A stretch of DNA of 64,000 bases, from positions 62,001-126,000 of the forward strand of contig NZ_SJZB01000018.1 of assembly GCF_004337445.1 (NCBI RefSeq), written 5' to 3'. Both the position numbers and the translations under genes were made by a program. Source of the DNA: Parasulfuritortus cantonensis (GTDB lineage: Bacteria > Pseudomonadota > Gammaproteobacteria > Burkholderiales > Thiobacillaceae). Of this stretch, positions 39,686 through 48,747 are shown in pieces; the first letter of the stretch is position 1, and each line of letters starts with the position of its first letter. The notes beneath the pieces are model-generated. The model saw only the letters and a list, made by a program, of their open reading frames with translations, searched no databases and had not been told where the DNA came from.

Positions 39686-40978
39686 TCAGTCGAGCGAGGT
39701 CAGGTTGCGGCCTTGGAGCAGATTGAGTTGGCTGACCAGGGGCGCCGCGGCGGAACCGAACTGGGCGCGGTAGCGGGCCTCGAGCGGATAGGCGGCCGGC
39801 ATGCGGACGGCAAGCGGATTCTTTTGCACGTCGTTGACCCGGAACTCGTAATGCAGGTGCGGGCCGGTCGCCAGACCGGTGGCACCGACATAGCCGATGA
39901 TGTCCCCCTGGCTGACCCGGGCACCGTTGCGCAGGCCTTTGGCGAAGCGCGAAAGGTGACCGTAGGCGGTGCTGTAGGGGCCTTGGTGCCTGAGCACGAT
40001 CAGGTTGCCGTAGCCGCCCTTGCGGCCGACGAAGGCGACCTTGGCGTCGGATACCGCGCGCACCGGGGTACCGGTCGGGGCGGCGTAGTCGATGCCCTTG
40101 TGGGCACGCCATTCCTTCAGCACCGGGTGGTAACGGGCGCTCGAGAAACCGGAGGAGATACGGCTGAACGGAATCGGCGACTTGAGGAAGGCGCGCTTCA
40201 TGCTCTTGCCGTCCGGGGTGAAGTAGCTCTCCCGGCCCTGCGGGTCGCGGAAGTAGACGGCGCGGTAGGCATGGCCCTGGTTGACGAATTCGGCGGCCAG
40301 CAGGCGCCCGGTACGCAGGGCACGGCCGCCCTGGTACTGGACCTCGTAGACCACTGAGAAGCGGTCGCCTTGGCGGATGTCGCGATGGAAGTCGATGTCG
40401 CCGGAGAACACTTCGGCCATCTGGGAGGCGATGGAATCGGGAACGTCGGCGGCATCGGTGGCGCCGAACAGCGAATACTTGATCTCGCCGGAACGCATGA
40501 CCACCTGGGTTTCCGGCTGGATGACCTCGTCCTTGGCGACGAAGCCGTCGCCGGCGCGCTCGATGGTCAGCAGGTTCGAGTCGTCGATGAGATAGCGGAA
40601 CAGCAACAGACGGCCACCGGAGGTCACCTTGGCCAGGATGGTGCGGCCGGCGATCAGCCGGGCCGCATGGCCGCGGCTCGCCGCCAGCGCCCCCGGCATG
40701 TCTTCGGGCCCGACGCCCAGGCGGTCGAGCAGGGAGGCGAGGGTATCGCCGGATTGGATGCGCTCTTCGCGCCAGAAGTCGAACGCCCCGCTGTCGGCCT
40801 GGGCCGGTTCCGGAAGGGCAACGTCGGCAACGACGGTAGTCTGGGGGACGTTCTGGGTGACGGTATCGGGCGAGACGCCGAACGCGGTGACGACTTCGAA
40901 CAGCGGGATGGCGGAGAGAACCAGTAGCCAGCGCTTATGGCGCGCCAAGAAGGCGAATGTACGCGTTATGTGCTGCAT
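39686..40978 (-). CDS. M23 (LytM/MepM-like) peptidoglycan endopeptidase
   Basis: A 430-residue envelope protein. A membrane anchor or uncleaved signal near residues 12-35 (RHKRWLLVLSAIPLFEVVTAF) is followed by an OapA/LysM-like part (IQSGDTLASLLDRLGV), a middle Csd3-type region and a C-terminal M23 zinc peptidase with HKGIDYAAPTGTP and HLHYEFRV. It probably cuts peptide cross-links. The ATG at 40978 was chosen because the longer frame adds a non-conserved stretch. Confidence 0.92.
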   Translation of the reverse strand: MQHITRTFAFLARHKRWLLVLSAIPLFEVVTAFGVSPDTVTQNVPQTTVVADVALPEPAQADSGAFDFWREERIQSGDTLASLLDRLGVGPEDMPGALAASRGHAARLIAGRTILAKVTSGGRLLLFRYLIDDSNLLTIERAGDGFVAKDEVIQPETQVVMRSGEIKYSLFGATDAADVPDSIASQMAEVFSGDIDFHRDIRQGDRFSVVYEVQYQGGRALRTGRLLAAEFVNQGHAYRAVYFRDPQGRESYFTPDGKSMKRAFLKSPIPFSRISSGFSSARYHPVLKEWRAHKGIDYAAPTGTPVRAVSDAKVAFVGRKGGYGNLIVLRHQGPYSTAYGHLSRFAKGLRNGARVSQGDIIGYVGATGLATGPHLHYEFRVNDVQKNPLAVRMPAAYPLEARYRAQFGSAAAPLVSQLNLLQGRNLTSLD

Positions 40979-41134
40979 GCCGAAACCGTACCTGTGCGGA
41001 AATTCGGCACAAGAGTACCAAAAAAATCCGACCAATTGAACCTTTTATCCCTGGATATGGGCGCCACGGCCGGCTATGCGGCAAGGTAGAATGCCGGGGG
41101 ATCACGGTTGATCCGGTTGGGATCGAGTCTGCCG

Positions 41135-41860
41135 ATGTTATTCAAGAGCCGCGAACGCCAAGTACACGAGCGTATCTGCCAGGAAATCGAAAGCCGCCTC
41201 ACCCGCAGCGGGGCGCCGCGGGAGGTACGCCATTTCCTGCTGAACCACTGGTCCTATCTGCTGGCCGGGGTGTTCTTCAGCCATGGCGACCAGCATCCCG
41301 ACTGGGAGGCCGGCTGGCATACCGTCAATGCCTTGCTCTGGAGCCTGACGCCGAAACAGGGCCAGGAGGAGACGGAGCAGTTCCTCCGTCTCGTGCCCAC
41401 CCTGCTCGGCCGCCTGCATGACGGTTGCGACGCCATGAATCTGGCGCCGGCCGAACGGGACGAACTGTTTTCCCAACTGGCCCTGCTGCATGCCGCCGTG
41501 GCGCGCGCCGGTCTGGAGGCGGCGCTCGCGCCGGACGGTCCGATCACCCAGCTCGGGCGCGATGCGGATCTCGAGTTTTCCGAGGCCGAGATCGCTTCGC
41601 TGGAGGCCTCCAGCGTCTCGGAGGCGACCGATTCCCGGCGCAGCAAGGAGGACCTGGCGGCGGCCATCGCCGCCCTGCAGGTCGGCGACAGCGTGCGCTT
41701 CCGCATTGCGGACCGCGAGAAGCCGTTGTTCCTGCAATGGATCAGCCCGATGGGCGGCATGTACCTGTTCGCCGACGAGGAGGGCTACGACGCCATGTCG
41801 CTCACCAGTGCACGCCTGGCCGAGAAGTTGGCCAAGGGCGAGGCGAGCCTAGGGAAATAG
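41135..41860 (+). CDS. DUF1631-like protein (C-terminal domain type)
   Basis: A 241-residue soluble protein resembling the C-terminal part of DUF1631 proteins, which are normally 700 residues or more; here it stands alone. The recognisable piece is LFKSRERQVHERICQEIESRL to WHTVNALLWSL, ending with a PilZ-like stretch (VGDSVRFRI ... KPLFLQWISPMGGMYLFADEEGY in pieces). The function is unknown; a link to cyclic-di-GMP is conceivable. The ATG at 41135 is favoured over a TTG at 41108. Its 3' end overlaps the convergent radical SAM gene by 12 bases. Confidence 0.6.
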   Translation: MLFKSRERQVHERICQEIESRLTRSGAPREVRHFLLNHWSYLLAGVFFSHGDQHPDWEAGWHTVNALLWSLTPKQGQEETEQFLRLVPTLLGRLHDGCDAMNLAPAERDELFSQLALLHAAVARAGLEAALAPDGPITQLGRDADLEFSEAEIASLEASSVSEATDSRRSKEDLAAAIAALQVGDSVRFRIADREKPLFLQWISPMGGMYLFADEEGYDAMSLTSARLAEKLAKGEASLGK

Positions 41861-42694
41861 CCTGACCGGCAAGCCCAGAGCGGCCAGGCGCCCGGCCAGC
41901 CTCGTCAGCCAGTCCTCGGGCAGGCGGCCCAGGCGGGGCGCCTCCGGCTGCGTGGACGGTCTGGCCAGGCCATAGAGCATGACCCCACGCAGGGCCAGGC
42001 CGTCGGCCAGGGCCTGGCCGAGCAGGTCCAGGTAGGCTGCCAGCTCGGTTTCCGCGGGCGGTTCGCCATCCACGCTGAATACGCAGGTCTGGATCCAGGT
42101 CGGGCAGGCGCTTGCGCAGTGGCCCAGGTTGCGCAACACCCGGGCGGGCGTCGAGTCCGTGTGGTTGATGGCGCGCAGGCCCTCGACGCTGGCGCGGTCG
42201 ATCTTGAACCAGACCTCGCCGCCCAGTTCGGCGAGTCGGCGCAGGCCGGCTTGGACGGCGGGCCGGTGCATCAGGCTGCCGTTGCTGATCAACACGACCT
42301 TGAGCCGGCCGGCGAGGCCGAATTCATCCAGTATCCGGCCGACCAGGTCGACCACGGCGGCAAACTCCGCCGCGCTGGTCGGCTCGCCGTTGCCCGACAG
42401 GGCGATGTCGTTGAGCCGGCGCAGGCCCTCGGGCACCGAGCGGGCCATGAAGTCGCCGGTCAGGACATCGGCCAGCATGCCGCGCAGCTCGGTCTCCAGG
42501 CGCGGCAGGTCGACCGGCGGCGGCCCGCCGTTCGTCAGGTCCGGCACCTGGCAGTAGATGCAGCGCCAGTTGCAGGCGTGGTTGACGTTCAGGTTGATGC
42601 CGATGGAAACGCCGCCCGCGCGCCGCGACAGCACCGGGTAGACGTAGGTCAGGCCAACGGCATCGCGGTCGTGGTCGGTGGTTGTCAGCTGCAT
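41849..42694 (-). CDS. Radical SAM protein
   Basis: A 281-residue radical SAM enzyme with the iron-sulfur motif CNWRCIYC (CxxxCxxC), preceded by [11 protein letters not shown] and followed by [17 protein letters not shown]. It resembles the small wyosine-type or YfkA-like radical SAM proteins. The substrate is unknown. The start overlaps the cca stop by 10 bases, suggesting coupling to tRNA metabolism. Confidence 0.82.
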   Translation of the reverse strand: MQLTTTDHDRDAVGLTYVYPVLSRRAGGVSIGINLNVNHACNWRCIYCQVPDLTNGGPPPVDLPRLETELRGMLADVLTGDFMARSVPEGLRRLNDIALSGNGEPTSAAEFAAVVDLVGRILDEFGLAGRLKVVLISNGSLMHRPAVQAGLRRLAELGGEVWFKIDRASVEGLRAINHTDSTPARVLRNLGHCASACPTWIQTCVFSVDGEPPAETELAAYLDLLGQALADGLALRGVMLYGLARPSTQPEAPRLGRLPEDWLTRLAGRLAALGLPVRLFP

Positions 42695-43920
42695 GTCGGA
42701 AGTGCGGCGCGTACGGCCGCGACGCGGGCCTGGCGGACCGCTTCGGGGATTCGCCCCGGCGCGGCCGCGCGCGCGACCGCGCCGGCGTCGACGGCGCGCG
42801 CCGCGGCCAGGGCCTGGCCGAGACGGGCGGCCTGCGGATAGGGTGCCTCGGCGGCGCCGCCGCGACCGCGGGCGTCGGCCGCGCAGACCGCCAGAAGCTC
42901 CGCGAACCGTTCCGGCCGGCGGAAAGCGTCGCAACGTTCGAACAGCTCGACCATCGTGCCCGCGCGCAGCGCGCCGGCGCGGTGCACGATGCCGTGCTCG
43001 CGTGCCGCGAGGACGGCCAGGTCGCGACACTCGGCCGGCGCCCGCAGGCGCTCGCTGACCGCCCGGGCGAGCGGGGCGCCGAGGCCTTCGTGACCGTGGT
43101 GGGCGGGCCAGTGGGCAGCCGGGGTGACGCCCTTGCCGAGGTCATGCAGCAGGGCGGCCCAGCGGCCGGCCAGCTCGAGGCGGTCCTCGGCCGCCCGATC
43201 GATCACCATGAGCAGGTGCACGCCGGTGTCGATCTCCGGGTGGTGGAGGGCCGGCTGCGGTACCCCGAACAGGGCGTCCAGTTCCGGTATCAGGCGGGCC
43301 AGGGCGCCGCACTCGCGCAACACCGTCAGCATGCGCGACGGCTGCGCCGCCATCAGGCCGCGCGCCAGTTCCTGCCAGACCCGTTCCGGCACCAGGGCGT
43401 CCACCTCGCCGTTGGTCACCATGGTACGCATCAGGGCCATGGTTTCCGGCGCCACGGTGAAGTCGGCGAAGCGGGCGGCGAAGCGGGCAACGCGCAGGAT
43501 GCGTACCGGGTCCTCCGAGAAGGCCGGGCTGACGTGGCGCAGGACCCGCGCGGCCAGATCGGCACGGCCGCCGTGCGGGTCGATGAGGGTGCCGTCCGCA
43601 TCCATGGCCATGGCATTGATGGTCAGGTCACGACGCACCAGATCGTCGGCCAGGGTCACGTCCGGCGCGCTGTAGACCTGGAAGCCCTTGTAACCCCGTG
43701 CCGTTTTGCGCTCGGTACGGGCGAGGGCGTATTCGGCATGCGTGTCCGGGTGCAGGAAGACCGGGAAGTCCTTGCCGACCGGCTGGAAGCCGAGCCGGGT
43801 CATTTCTTCCGGAGTCGCGCCCACGACCACGTAGTCGCGATCCTGCACCGGCAGGCCGAGCAGGCCGTCGCGCACGGCGCCACCCACGACGTAGACGCGG
43901 ATGTGCTCGGGGAAGCGCAT
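42685..43920 (-). CDS. cca: CCA tRNA nucleotidyltransferase (multifunctional, with HD domain)
   Basis: A 411-residue enzyme that adds or repairs the tRNA 3' CCA end. The nucleotidyltransferase head has [21 protein letters not shown] and [12 protein letters not shown]; the C-terminal half has an HD phosphohydrolase motif ([22 protein letters not shown]). Its start overlaps the stop of the upstream epimerase gene by one base (TGATG). Confidence 0.96.
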   Translation of the reverse strand: MRFPEHIRVYVVGGAVRDGLLGLPVQDRDYVVVGATPEEMTRLGFQPVGKDFPVFLHPDTHAEYALARTERKTARGYKGFQVYSAPDVTLADDLVRRDLTINAMAMDADGTLIDPHGGRADLAARVLRHVSPAFSEDPVRILRVARFAARFADFTVAPETMALMRTMVTNGEVDALVPERVWQELARGLMAAQPSRMLTVLRECGALARLIPELDALFGVPQPALHHPEIDTGVHLLMVIDRAAEDRLELAGRWAALLHDLGKGVTPAAHWPAHHGHEGLGAPLARAVSERLRAPAECRDLAVLAAREHGIVHRAGALRAGTMVELFERCDAFRRPERFAELLAVCAADARGRGGAAEAPYPQAARLGQALAAARAVDAGAVARAAAPGRIPEAVRQARVAAVRAALPTCS

Positions 43921-44864
43921 CAGCGCCCGGCTACGGTGCGGTAGCCGTCGTACTGGTCCTGGCGGCCGCCGCGCAGGTAGTCGAGACTGGCCGCCAGGCC
44001 GCGCGGCTGGCCGAACCGGGCCGGGAAACCGTCCGGGCAGACGTTGTCGGTCTGCATGGCGTAGTGGTTGTCGCGCGTCATCAGCTTGGTGCCGGGCTTC
44101 AGTTCCATGGCACGGGCGAACCAGTACGACGCGCCCGCGCCGAGCGGCAGGATGAGGCGCTTGAGGCCCAGGGTGGCGGCAACCAGGCCGACCAGCTGCG
44201 CCAGGTTATAGACCTCGGGGCCGCACAGGTTGTAGGCCTGGCCATGGCTCTCCGGATCGCCGACGGCGTCGGCGAAGGCGCGCGCCACGTCGACCACGTG
44301 GACCGGTTGGAAGCGCGTGCCGGCGTTGGCGAGCGGTACCACCGGGGCCATGCCGAGCAGGCCGGCAAACAGGGTCAGGAAGCTGTCGCCGGGACCGAAG
44401 ATCACCGAAGGCCGGAACACGGTGACGTCGATGCCGTACTGGCGGCCGAGGTCCAGGACCCGCCTTTCGCCTTCCCCCTTGCTGCGCTGATACAGGCTGC
44501 GCGAAGCCGGATCGGCGCCCAGCGCGCTCATGTGGAGAAAGCGCCGCACCCCGGCGGCCTGGCAGGCGGCCATGGCCTTGGCCGGCAGCTCGACGTGGGC
44601 GGCCGTGAAGGCGCGTTCGCTGCCATGCAGGATGCCGACCAGGTTGATCACGGCGTCCTGGCCGGCGCACAGGCGGGCGAGGACTTCCGGGTCGTGGACG
44701 TCGGTCTGGACGACCTCGATGCCGGGCAGTACCAACAGGTCCTTGGCGCGCTGGCGCTGGCGGGCCGGCACGGTGATGCGCCAGCCGCGGGCGGCCAACT
44801 GGCTGGCGAGATGACGGCCGACGAAGCCGCCGCCGCCCAGGATGCAGACGTTCTTGTTCAGCAT
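43920..44864 (-). CDS. NDUFA9-like NAD(P)-binding epimerase family protein
   Basis: A 314-residue Rossmann-fold protein with NAD(P) motif [13 protein letters not shown] near the start, [23 protein letters not shown] in the active-site region (YxxxK within YQRSKGEGE) and [13 protein letters not shown]. It is of the complex I NDUFA9-like atypical SDR type. It may be a quinone- or sugar-related reductase; the substrate is unknown. It leads a run with cca and the radical SAM gene. Confidence 0.82.
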   Translation of the reverse strand: MLNKNVCILGGGGFVGRHLASQLAARGWRITVPARQRQRAKDLLVLPGIEVVQTDVHDPEVLARLCAGQDAVINLVGILHGSERAFTAAHVELPAKAMAACQAAGVRRFLHMSALGADPASRSLYQRSKGEGERRVLDLGRQYGIDVTVFRPSVIFGPGDSFLTLFAGLLGMAPVVPLANAGTRFQPVHVVDVARAFADAVGDPESHGQAYNLCGPEVYNLAQLVGLVAATLGLKRLILPLGAGASYWFARAMELKPGTKLMTRDNHYAMQTDNVCPDGFPARFGQPRGLAASLDYLRGGRQDQYDGYRTVAGR

Positions 44865-44923
44865 GGCTCGTTCAATTGTCGTGACGGGAACCTGTAATTA
44901 AACACCATCCCGGCGCGGCCGGT

Positions 44924-46855
44924 TCAAGGTTCGGTGTCGGTATCGCCGTCGGTCGCCGGTTCCGTCCCCGCCCGCGCCGGTACCGTCCCCAGCCGGTCCT
45001 TCAGGGAGGTGCTGGGCTGGCCCAGGCGTCGGCTGTAGTACATCGCGTTGGCCAGGACCTTCTTGACGTATTCGCGGGTCTCCGTGAACGGGATGGTCTC
45101 CGTGTAGATGGCGCCCTCGAGCGGCGCCTCGGCCTGCCAGCGGCGGGCACGTCCGGGCCCGGCGTTGTAGCCCGCGGTGGCCAGGACCGGCGAGCCGCCG
45201 AGACGGTCGAGCAGGTTGCGCAGGTAGTAGGTGCCCAGCCGGATGTTGGTCTCCGGCTCGCCGACCTTGGCGTGCGCCTTGCGGCCCAGGCCCATCTGGC
45301 GGGCGACCCACTTCGCCGTGTCGGGCATGATCTGCATCAGGCCCCGGGCGCCGGCGCCGGAGCGGGCATAGTCGACGAAACGCGATTCCTGGCGCATCAG
45401 CCCGTATACCCAGGCCGGGTCGAGGCCGTTGCGCTCGGCCTGGGCCTCGGCGAGGTCGCGGTAGGGGGTCAGGTAGCGGAGGTCGAAGCTGTGCAGTTCG
45501 CGGGTCTTTTCCGCGGTCAGGATGGCGCGGTCGTACCATTCGTCGCGCCGGGCGAGTTCGGCGGCGGCGAGCAGTTCGGCGTCGCTCATGTCGCGCAGGG
45601 CCCATTCCCATTCCGCGGCCGCGTCGACGTTGAGGTTGAATTTGTGCAACAGGCGTGCGCGCACGATGCCGGGCCGGGAGGCGACGGCGTTCAGGAGGTC
45701 CGGGCCGGGCCGGAACTCGTCGCTCCGCGCCTCCATGCGCACGGGTAGCTCCTCATAGGCGAGCAGGCCGTAGTAGTTGATTTCCTGCGACAGTTGGGCG
45801 AACAGCTGGTTGGCCTGGAAACCGGCGTTCAGCGCCTTCAGGGCACGGGCACGCCAGTACCGCCACACGGTGTCGTCGCGCATGCCCGGCGGTAGCGCCG
45901 CGATGCCGCGGTAGACGTCGGCCCAGCGTCCGGCCCGCAGCATCGTCCGGATGAACCAGGGCCGCTGGCTGTCGCTCAGGCGGTTGTTCGCGCGCATGAA
46001 CCAGCCGGCCGCCTCCGGTTTCTGCTGGCGGGCCGCGGCGACCGCGACGGTGCCCCAGCCGTATCCCTGGTCGGCCTCCGGGGCGTCGGCGGACTTGATC
46101 TCCCAGATGGCCGCGGCGCGGTCGGGGTCGTTCTTGGCGAGCAGGCCGAGGGCATAGAGCTGGATTTCGCGCTGTGCCGGGTCGGTCGGCGGCGTCGCCA
46201 GGATCTGCTCGGCGTTGCGCTGGGCCCGCTCCAACAGATTGGGATCGGGGCGGATCGCGTCCGGCAGGGTGGCCAGGAGCTCGCGGGCGAGGCGCAGATT
46301 GCCGGCGGCCAGTGCCAGGCGCAGGCGGGCCAGGCGGTCGTCGGTGCCGAGCCAGCCGCGCACCGCCAGTTCGATGAACAGGGGATCGCAACTGGAGGGC
46401 AGGTCCTGCGGCGTGCGCCATAGGGCCATGGCTGCGGCACCGGCGTCGGGTGCTCCCTGGGCCAGGCGGGCCCGGAGGTCGAAGCACTGTATTTCCTTGT
46501 CCTGCTTGACCAGCTTGCCGGCGACGTTGCGGAATCCGGTCCAGTCCTCGGAACGGCCCAGGCTGCGGGCGACCTCCTGGCGCAGGCGCTCCGAAAGGGG
46601 CGTATCGGGGTGGCCGTCGGCGAAGGCCAGCCAGTCGTCGCCGGCCGGGCCGGCCCCCTTCAGGCGCCAGTAGTCGAGGTAGACCTTGAGCGGGTAGCGT
46701 TCGGGGACCCGGGCGGCATAGCGCGAGAACTGGTCGCTACGGCCCTTGCCATAGGCGTCGCGGGCAGCCAGGAAGTCCTTGTCGGCCGACGCCAGTACGG
46801 CTTCGGCGAACAGCAGGCCCAGGACCAGCAGGCAGCAGATACGGAGAAAGCGCAC
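44924..46855 (-). CDS. slt: Soluble lytic murein transglycosylase (Slt70 family)
   Basis: A 643-residue periplasmic enzyme that cleaves the glycan strand with 1,6-anhydro product. It has a signal peptide (MRFLRICCLLVLGLLFAEAV), a long superhelical U/L domain, and a catalytic SLT domain with the Glu in MRQESRFVDYARSGAGARGL, then MQIMPDTAKWVA. The start is GTG at 46855 with GAGG just before. About normal length for Slt70. Confidence 0.93.
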   Translation of the reverse strand: MRFLRICCLLVLGLLFAEAVLASADKDFLAARDAYGKGRSDQFSRYAARVPERYPLKVYLDYWRLKGAGPAGDDWLAFADGHPDTPLSERLRQEVARSLGRSEDWTGFRNVAGKLVKQDKEIQCFDLRARLAQGAPDAGAAAMALWRTPQDLPSSCDPLFIELAVRGWLGTDDRLARLRLALAAGNLRLARELLATLPDAIRPDPNLLERAQRNAEQILATPPTDPAQREIQLYALGLLAKNDPDRAAAIWEIKSADAPEADQGYGWGTVAVAAARQQKPEAAGWFMRANNRLSDSQRPWFIRTMLRAGRWADVYRGIAALPPGMRDDTVWRYWRARALKALNAGFQANQLFAQLSQEINYYGLLAYEELPVRMEARSDEFRPGPDLLNAVASRPGIVRARLLHKFNLNVDAAAEWEWALRDMSDAELLAAAELARRDEWYDRAILTAEKTRELHSFDLRYLTPYRDLAEAQAERNGLDPAWVYGLMRQESRFVDYARSGAGARGLMQIMPDTAKWVARQMGLGRKAHAKVGEPETNIRLGTYYLRNLLDRLGGSPVLATAGYNAGPGRARRWQAEAPLEGAIYTETIPFTETREYVKKVLANAMYYSRRLGQPSTSLKDRLGTVPARAGTEPATDGDTDTEP

Positions 46856-46921
46856 GGCCTCGGTGAATTGACTCTATCGAGGCCGCACTCTAACACACCC
46901 TCCCGACCGGCCCGGGACGGC

Positions 46922-47464
46922 TCACCAGCGTTCGTCGACGCTGACCGAGACGCGCACCTTCAGGGTCGGGCCCGGGTCGTAGGGCAGGAAGGTGGAGAAC
47001 TGGTTGCCCTGGTAACGGTAGACGACGTTGTAGCCGGTGACGCGGCGGGACCAGTGGTCCACCGTGCGGCAGCGCTCCTCGCTGACCGGAACGCGGCGCC
47101 CGTCGCGGTCGTCGTTGTCGATGTTGTCGCCGGTGACGGCGCCGATGGCGGCGCCGGCGGCGGTCGCGGCGGTGCGGCCGCCGCCCCTGCCGATCTGGTT
47201 GCCGACCACGCCGCCGACGATGGCGCCGAGGATCGCACCGCCGTAGGAACGGTCGTCCTTGCGGTAGCTGTAGCCGGTCTGCTCGGTCCAGCATTCGCGG
47301 CTGGGGTCGTTGTATTCCTCGTAGACCGGGACGCTGGATACCACGCGGGCGGTATCGGCGAAGGGCGCGGCATCGGTCGCCGGCGGCGGCGGGTAATGGC
47401 CGGCCCAGGCGGGCAGCGTGGCCAGGATGAGGGCGAGGCTGGTGGCGATTTGCGTGGTTTTCAT
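46922..47464 (-). CDS. Glycine-zipper (17 kDa antigen-type) outer membrane protein
   Basis: A 180-residue exported protein with signal peptide (MKTTQIATSLALILATLPAWA). A central glycine-zipper 2TM domain (GAILGAIVGGVVGNQIGRGG ... AAIGAVTGDNI) is followed by a basic beta-rich tail (GYNVVYRYQGNQFSTFLPYD). It is of the Rickettsia 17 kDa antigen/SlyB type, probably in the outer membrane. AAGGAG precedes the ATG. Confidence 0.85.
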   Translation of the reverse strand: MKTTQIATSLALILATLPAWAGHYPPPPATDAAPFADTARVVSSVPVYEEYNDPSRECWTEQTGYSYRKDDRSYGGAILGAIVGGVVGNQIGRGGGRTAATAAGAAIGAVTGDNIDNDDRDGRRVPVSEERCRTVDHWSRRVTGYNVVYRYQGNQFSTFLPYDPGPTLKVRVSVSVDERW

Positions 47465-47500
47465 GACGTACTCCTTCTCGTGTGATGCGTAATGATCGAA

Positions 47501-47920
47501 TTAGTCGCGATAGCGGTTGCGGCGGCCGTCGTCCTTCTTCTTGTCCTGGTGGCCCCAGGGCCGGGTGCCGTAACCCTGGCCATAACCGGAATCATCGTCC
47601 TGGGCCTCCGGCCGGCGCCCGCCCTGCCGTTCTTCCATGCGGTTCATCAATTCGTTGCGGCGCTTCTGGCGCGCTTCCGGAGGCAGGTTGTCCCACTCCT
47701 GGCGCAACTGGTAGCGCATCGCCTCGCGTTGGTCGGGCGGCAGTTGTTCCCACTGGTTGCGGAAGCGGGCGCGCTCGTCGGAACCCCAATCCGCCACCGG
47801 GCCGATCACCTGACCGCTGAACACCGGGTCGCCGAACCCGGAGCGGTCGGCGGCGAACGCGGTGCCGGTCGCCAGGACGGCGAGGGCGGTTAGAATCAGC
47901 TTGTGGCAGGTGGCGTTCAT
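47501..47920 (-). CDS. DUF3106 family periplasmic protein
   Basis: A 139-residue exported protein: signal peptide to about residue 23, then the DUF3106 pattern of repeated WxxLPPxxR motifs (NQWEQLPPDQREAMRYQLRQ and DNLPPEARQKRRNELMNRME), then a disordered charged tail. AAAGGAG seven bases before the ATG at 47920 fixes the start. It lies upstream of the glycine-zipper gene on the same strand and is divergent from the OmpR-type regulator, a likely controller. The function is unknown. Confidence 0.82.
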   Translation of the reverse strand: MNATCHKLILTALAVLATGTAFAADRSGFGDPVFSGQVIGPVADWGSDERARFRNQWEQLPPDQREAMRYQLRQEWDNLPPEARQKRRNELMNRMEERQGGRRPEAQDDDSGYGQGYGTRPWGHQDKKKDDGRRNRYRD

Positions 47921-47993
47921 GGCATATCTCCTTTGCACGCTTCACACGATAGGCACCGGCGGTTTCCAGGCAGTTTCCGCCTCCGGTAAATTT

Positions 47994-48008
47994 GTAACCA
48001 AGTGTTAC
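47994..48008. promoter_or_regulatory. Inverted repeat in the DUF3106/ompR divergent region
   Basis: GTAACCAAGTGTTAC is an inverted repeat (GTAAC-N5-GTTAC) 16 bases before the regulator gene. It may be an operator for the adjacent regulator. Confidence 0.4.
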
Positions 48009-48024
48009 CAAGACAGGCCAAGAC

Positions 48025-48747
48025 ATGGAATCCTCCCGACAACCCCGCATCCTGGTCGTCGACGACGATGCCGGCATCCGAGATCTGCTCAGGGATTACC
48101 TGGTCAAGCAGGGCATGGAGGTCGAGACGGCGCGCGACGGCCGCGAGATGGACGAGCGCCTGCCCGGCTTCGAGCCCGACCTGCTGGTGATGGACCTGAT
48201 GATGCCCGGCGAGGACGGCCTCGCCCTGACTCGCCGGGTCAAGGCCGAACGCGACGTGCCGGTCATCATGCTGTCGGCGCGCGGCGAGGACATCGACCGC
48301 ATCGTCGGCCTCGAGGTCGGGGCCGACGACTACCTGGCCAAGCCCTTCAACCCGCGCGAGCTGCTCGCCCGCATACGCGCCGTGTTGCGCCGCAACAGCA
48401 CGCCGGCCAAGGCCGACGAGGCGGACGATCCGGAGCAATACCGTTTCGGCCCCTTCAGCCTGGACCTGGCGGCGCAGCGCCTGCTGCGCGAGGGAGAGGA
48501 GATCACCATCACGCACGCGGAATTCGCCCTGCTGAAGATATTCAGCGAACACCCGAACCGGGCCTTGTCGCGGGATCAGATCATGGACTGGCTGAAGGGG
48601 TTCGAGCGCGACCCGTTCGACCGCTCCATCGACGTCCGGGTGACCCGCCTGCGCCGCAAGATCGAGGACGACCCGGCCAATCCGGTCTACATCCGTACCG
48701 TGTGGGGGCAGGGCTACCTGTTCGCGCCCAAGGGCAAGGTGGCTTGA
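48025..48747 (+). CDS. ompR: OmpR-family response regulator
   Basis: A 240-residue regulator: receiver with acidic VVDDDAG, Asp57 (LLVMDLMMPGEDG) and Lys in ADDYLAKPFNPREL, and a winged-helix DNA-binding domain (HAEFALLKIFSEHPNRALSR ... SIDVRVTRLRRKIEDDP). The EF/ALL and RxxxV wing pattern is close to OmpR. It is coupled to the downstream kinase by a TTGA overlap. The target genes may include the divergent DUF3106 and glycine-zipper genes. Confidence 0.88.
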   Translation: MESSRQPRILVVDDDAGIRDLLRDYLVKQGMEVETARDGREMDERLPGFEPDLLVMDLMMPGEDGLALTRRVKAERDVPVIMLSARGEDIDRIVGLEVGADDYLAKPFNPRELLARIRAVLRRNSTPAKADEADDPEQYRFGPFSLDLAAQRLLREGEEITITHAEFALLKIFSEHPNRALSRDQIMDWLKGFERDPFDRSIDVRVTRLRRKIEDDPANPVYIRTVWGQGYLFAPKGKVA

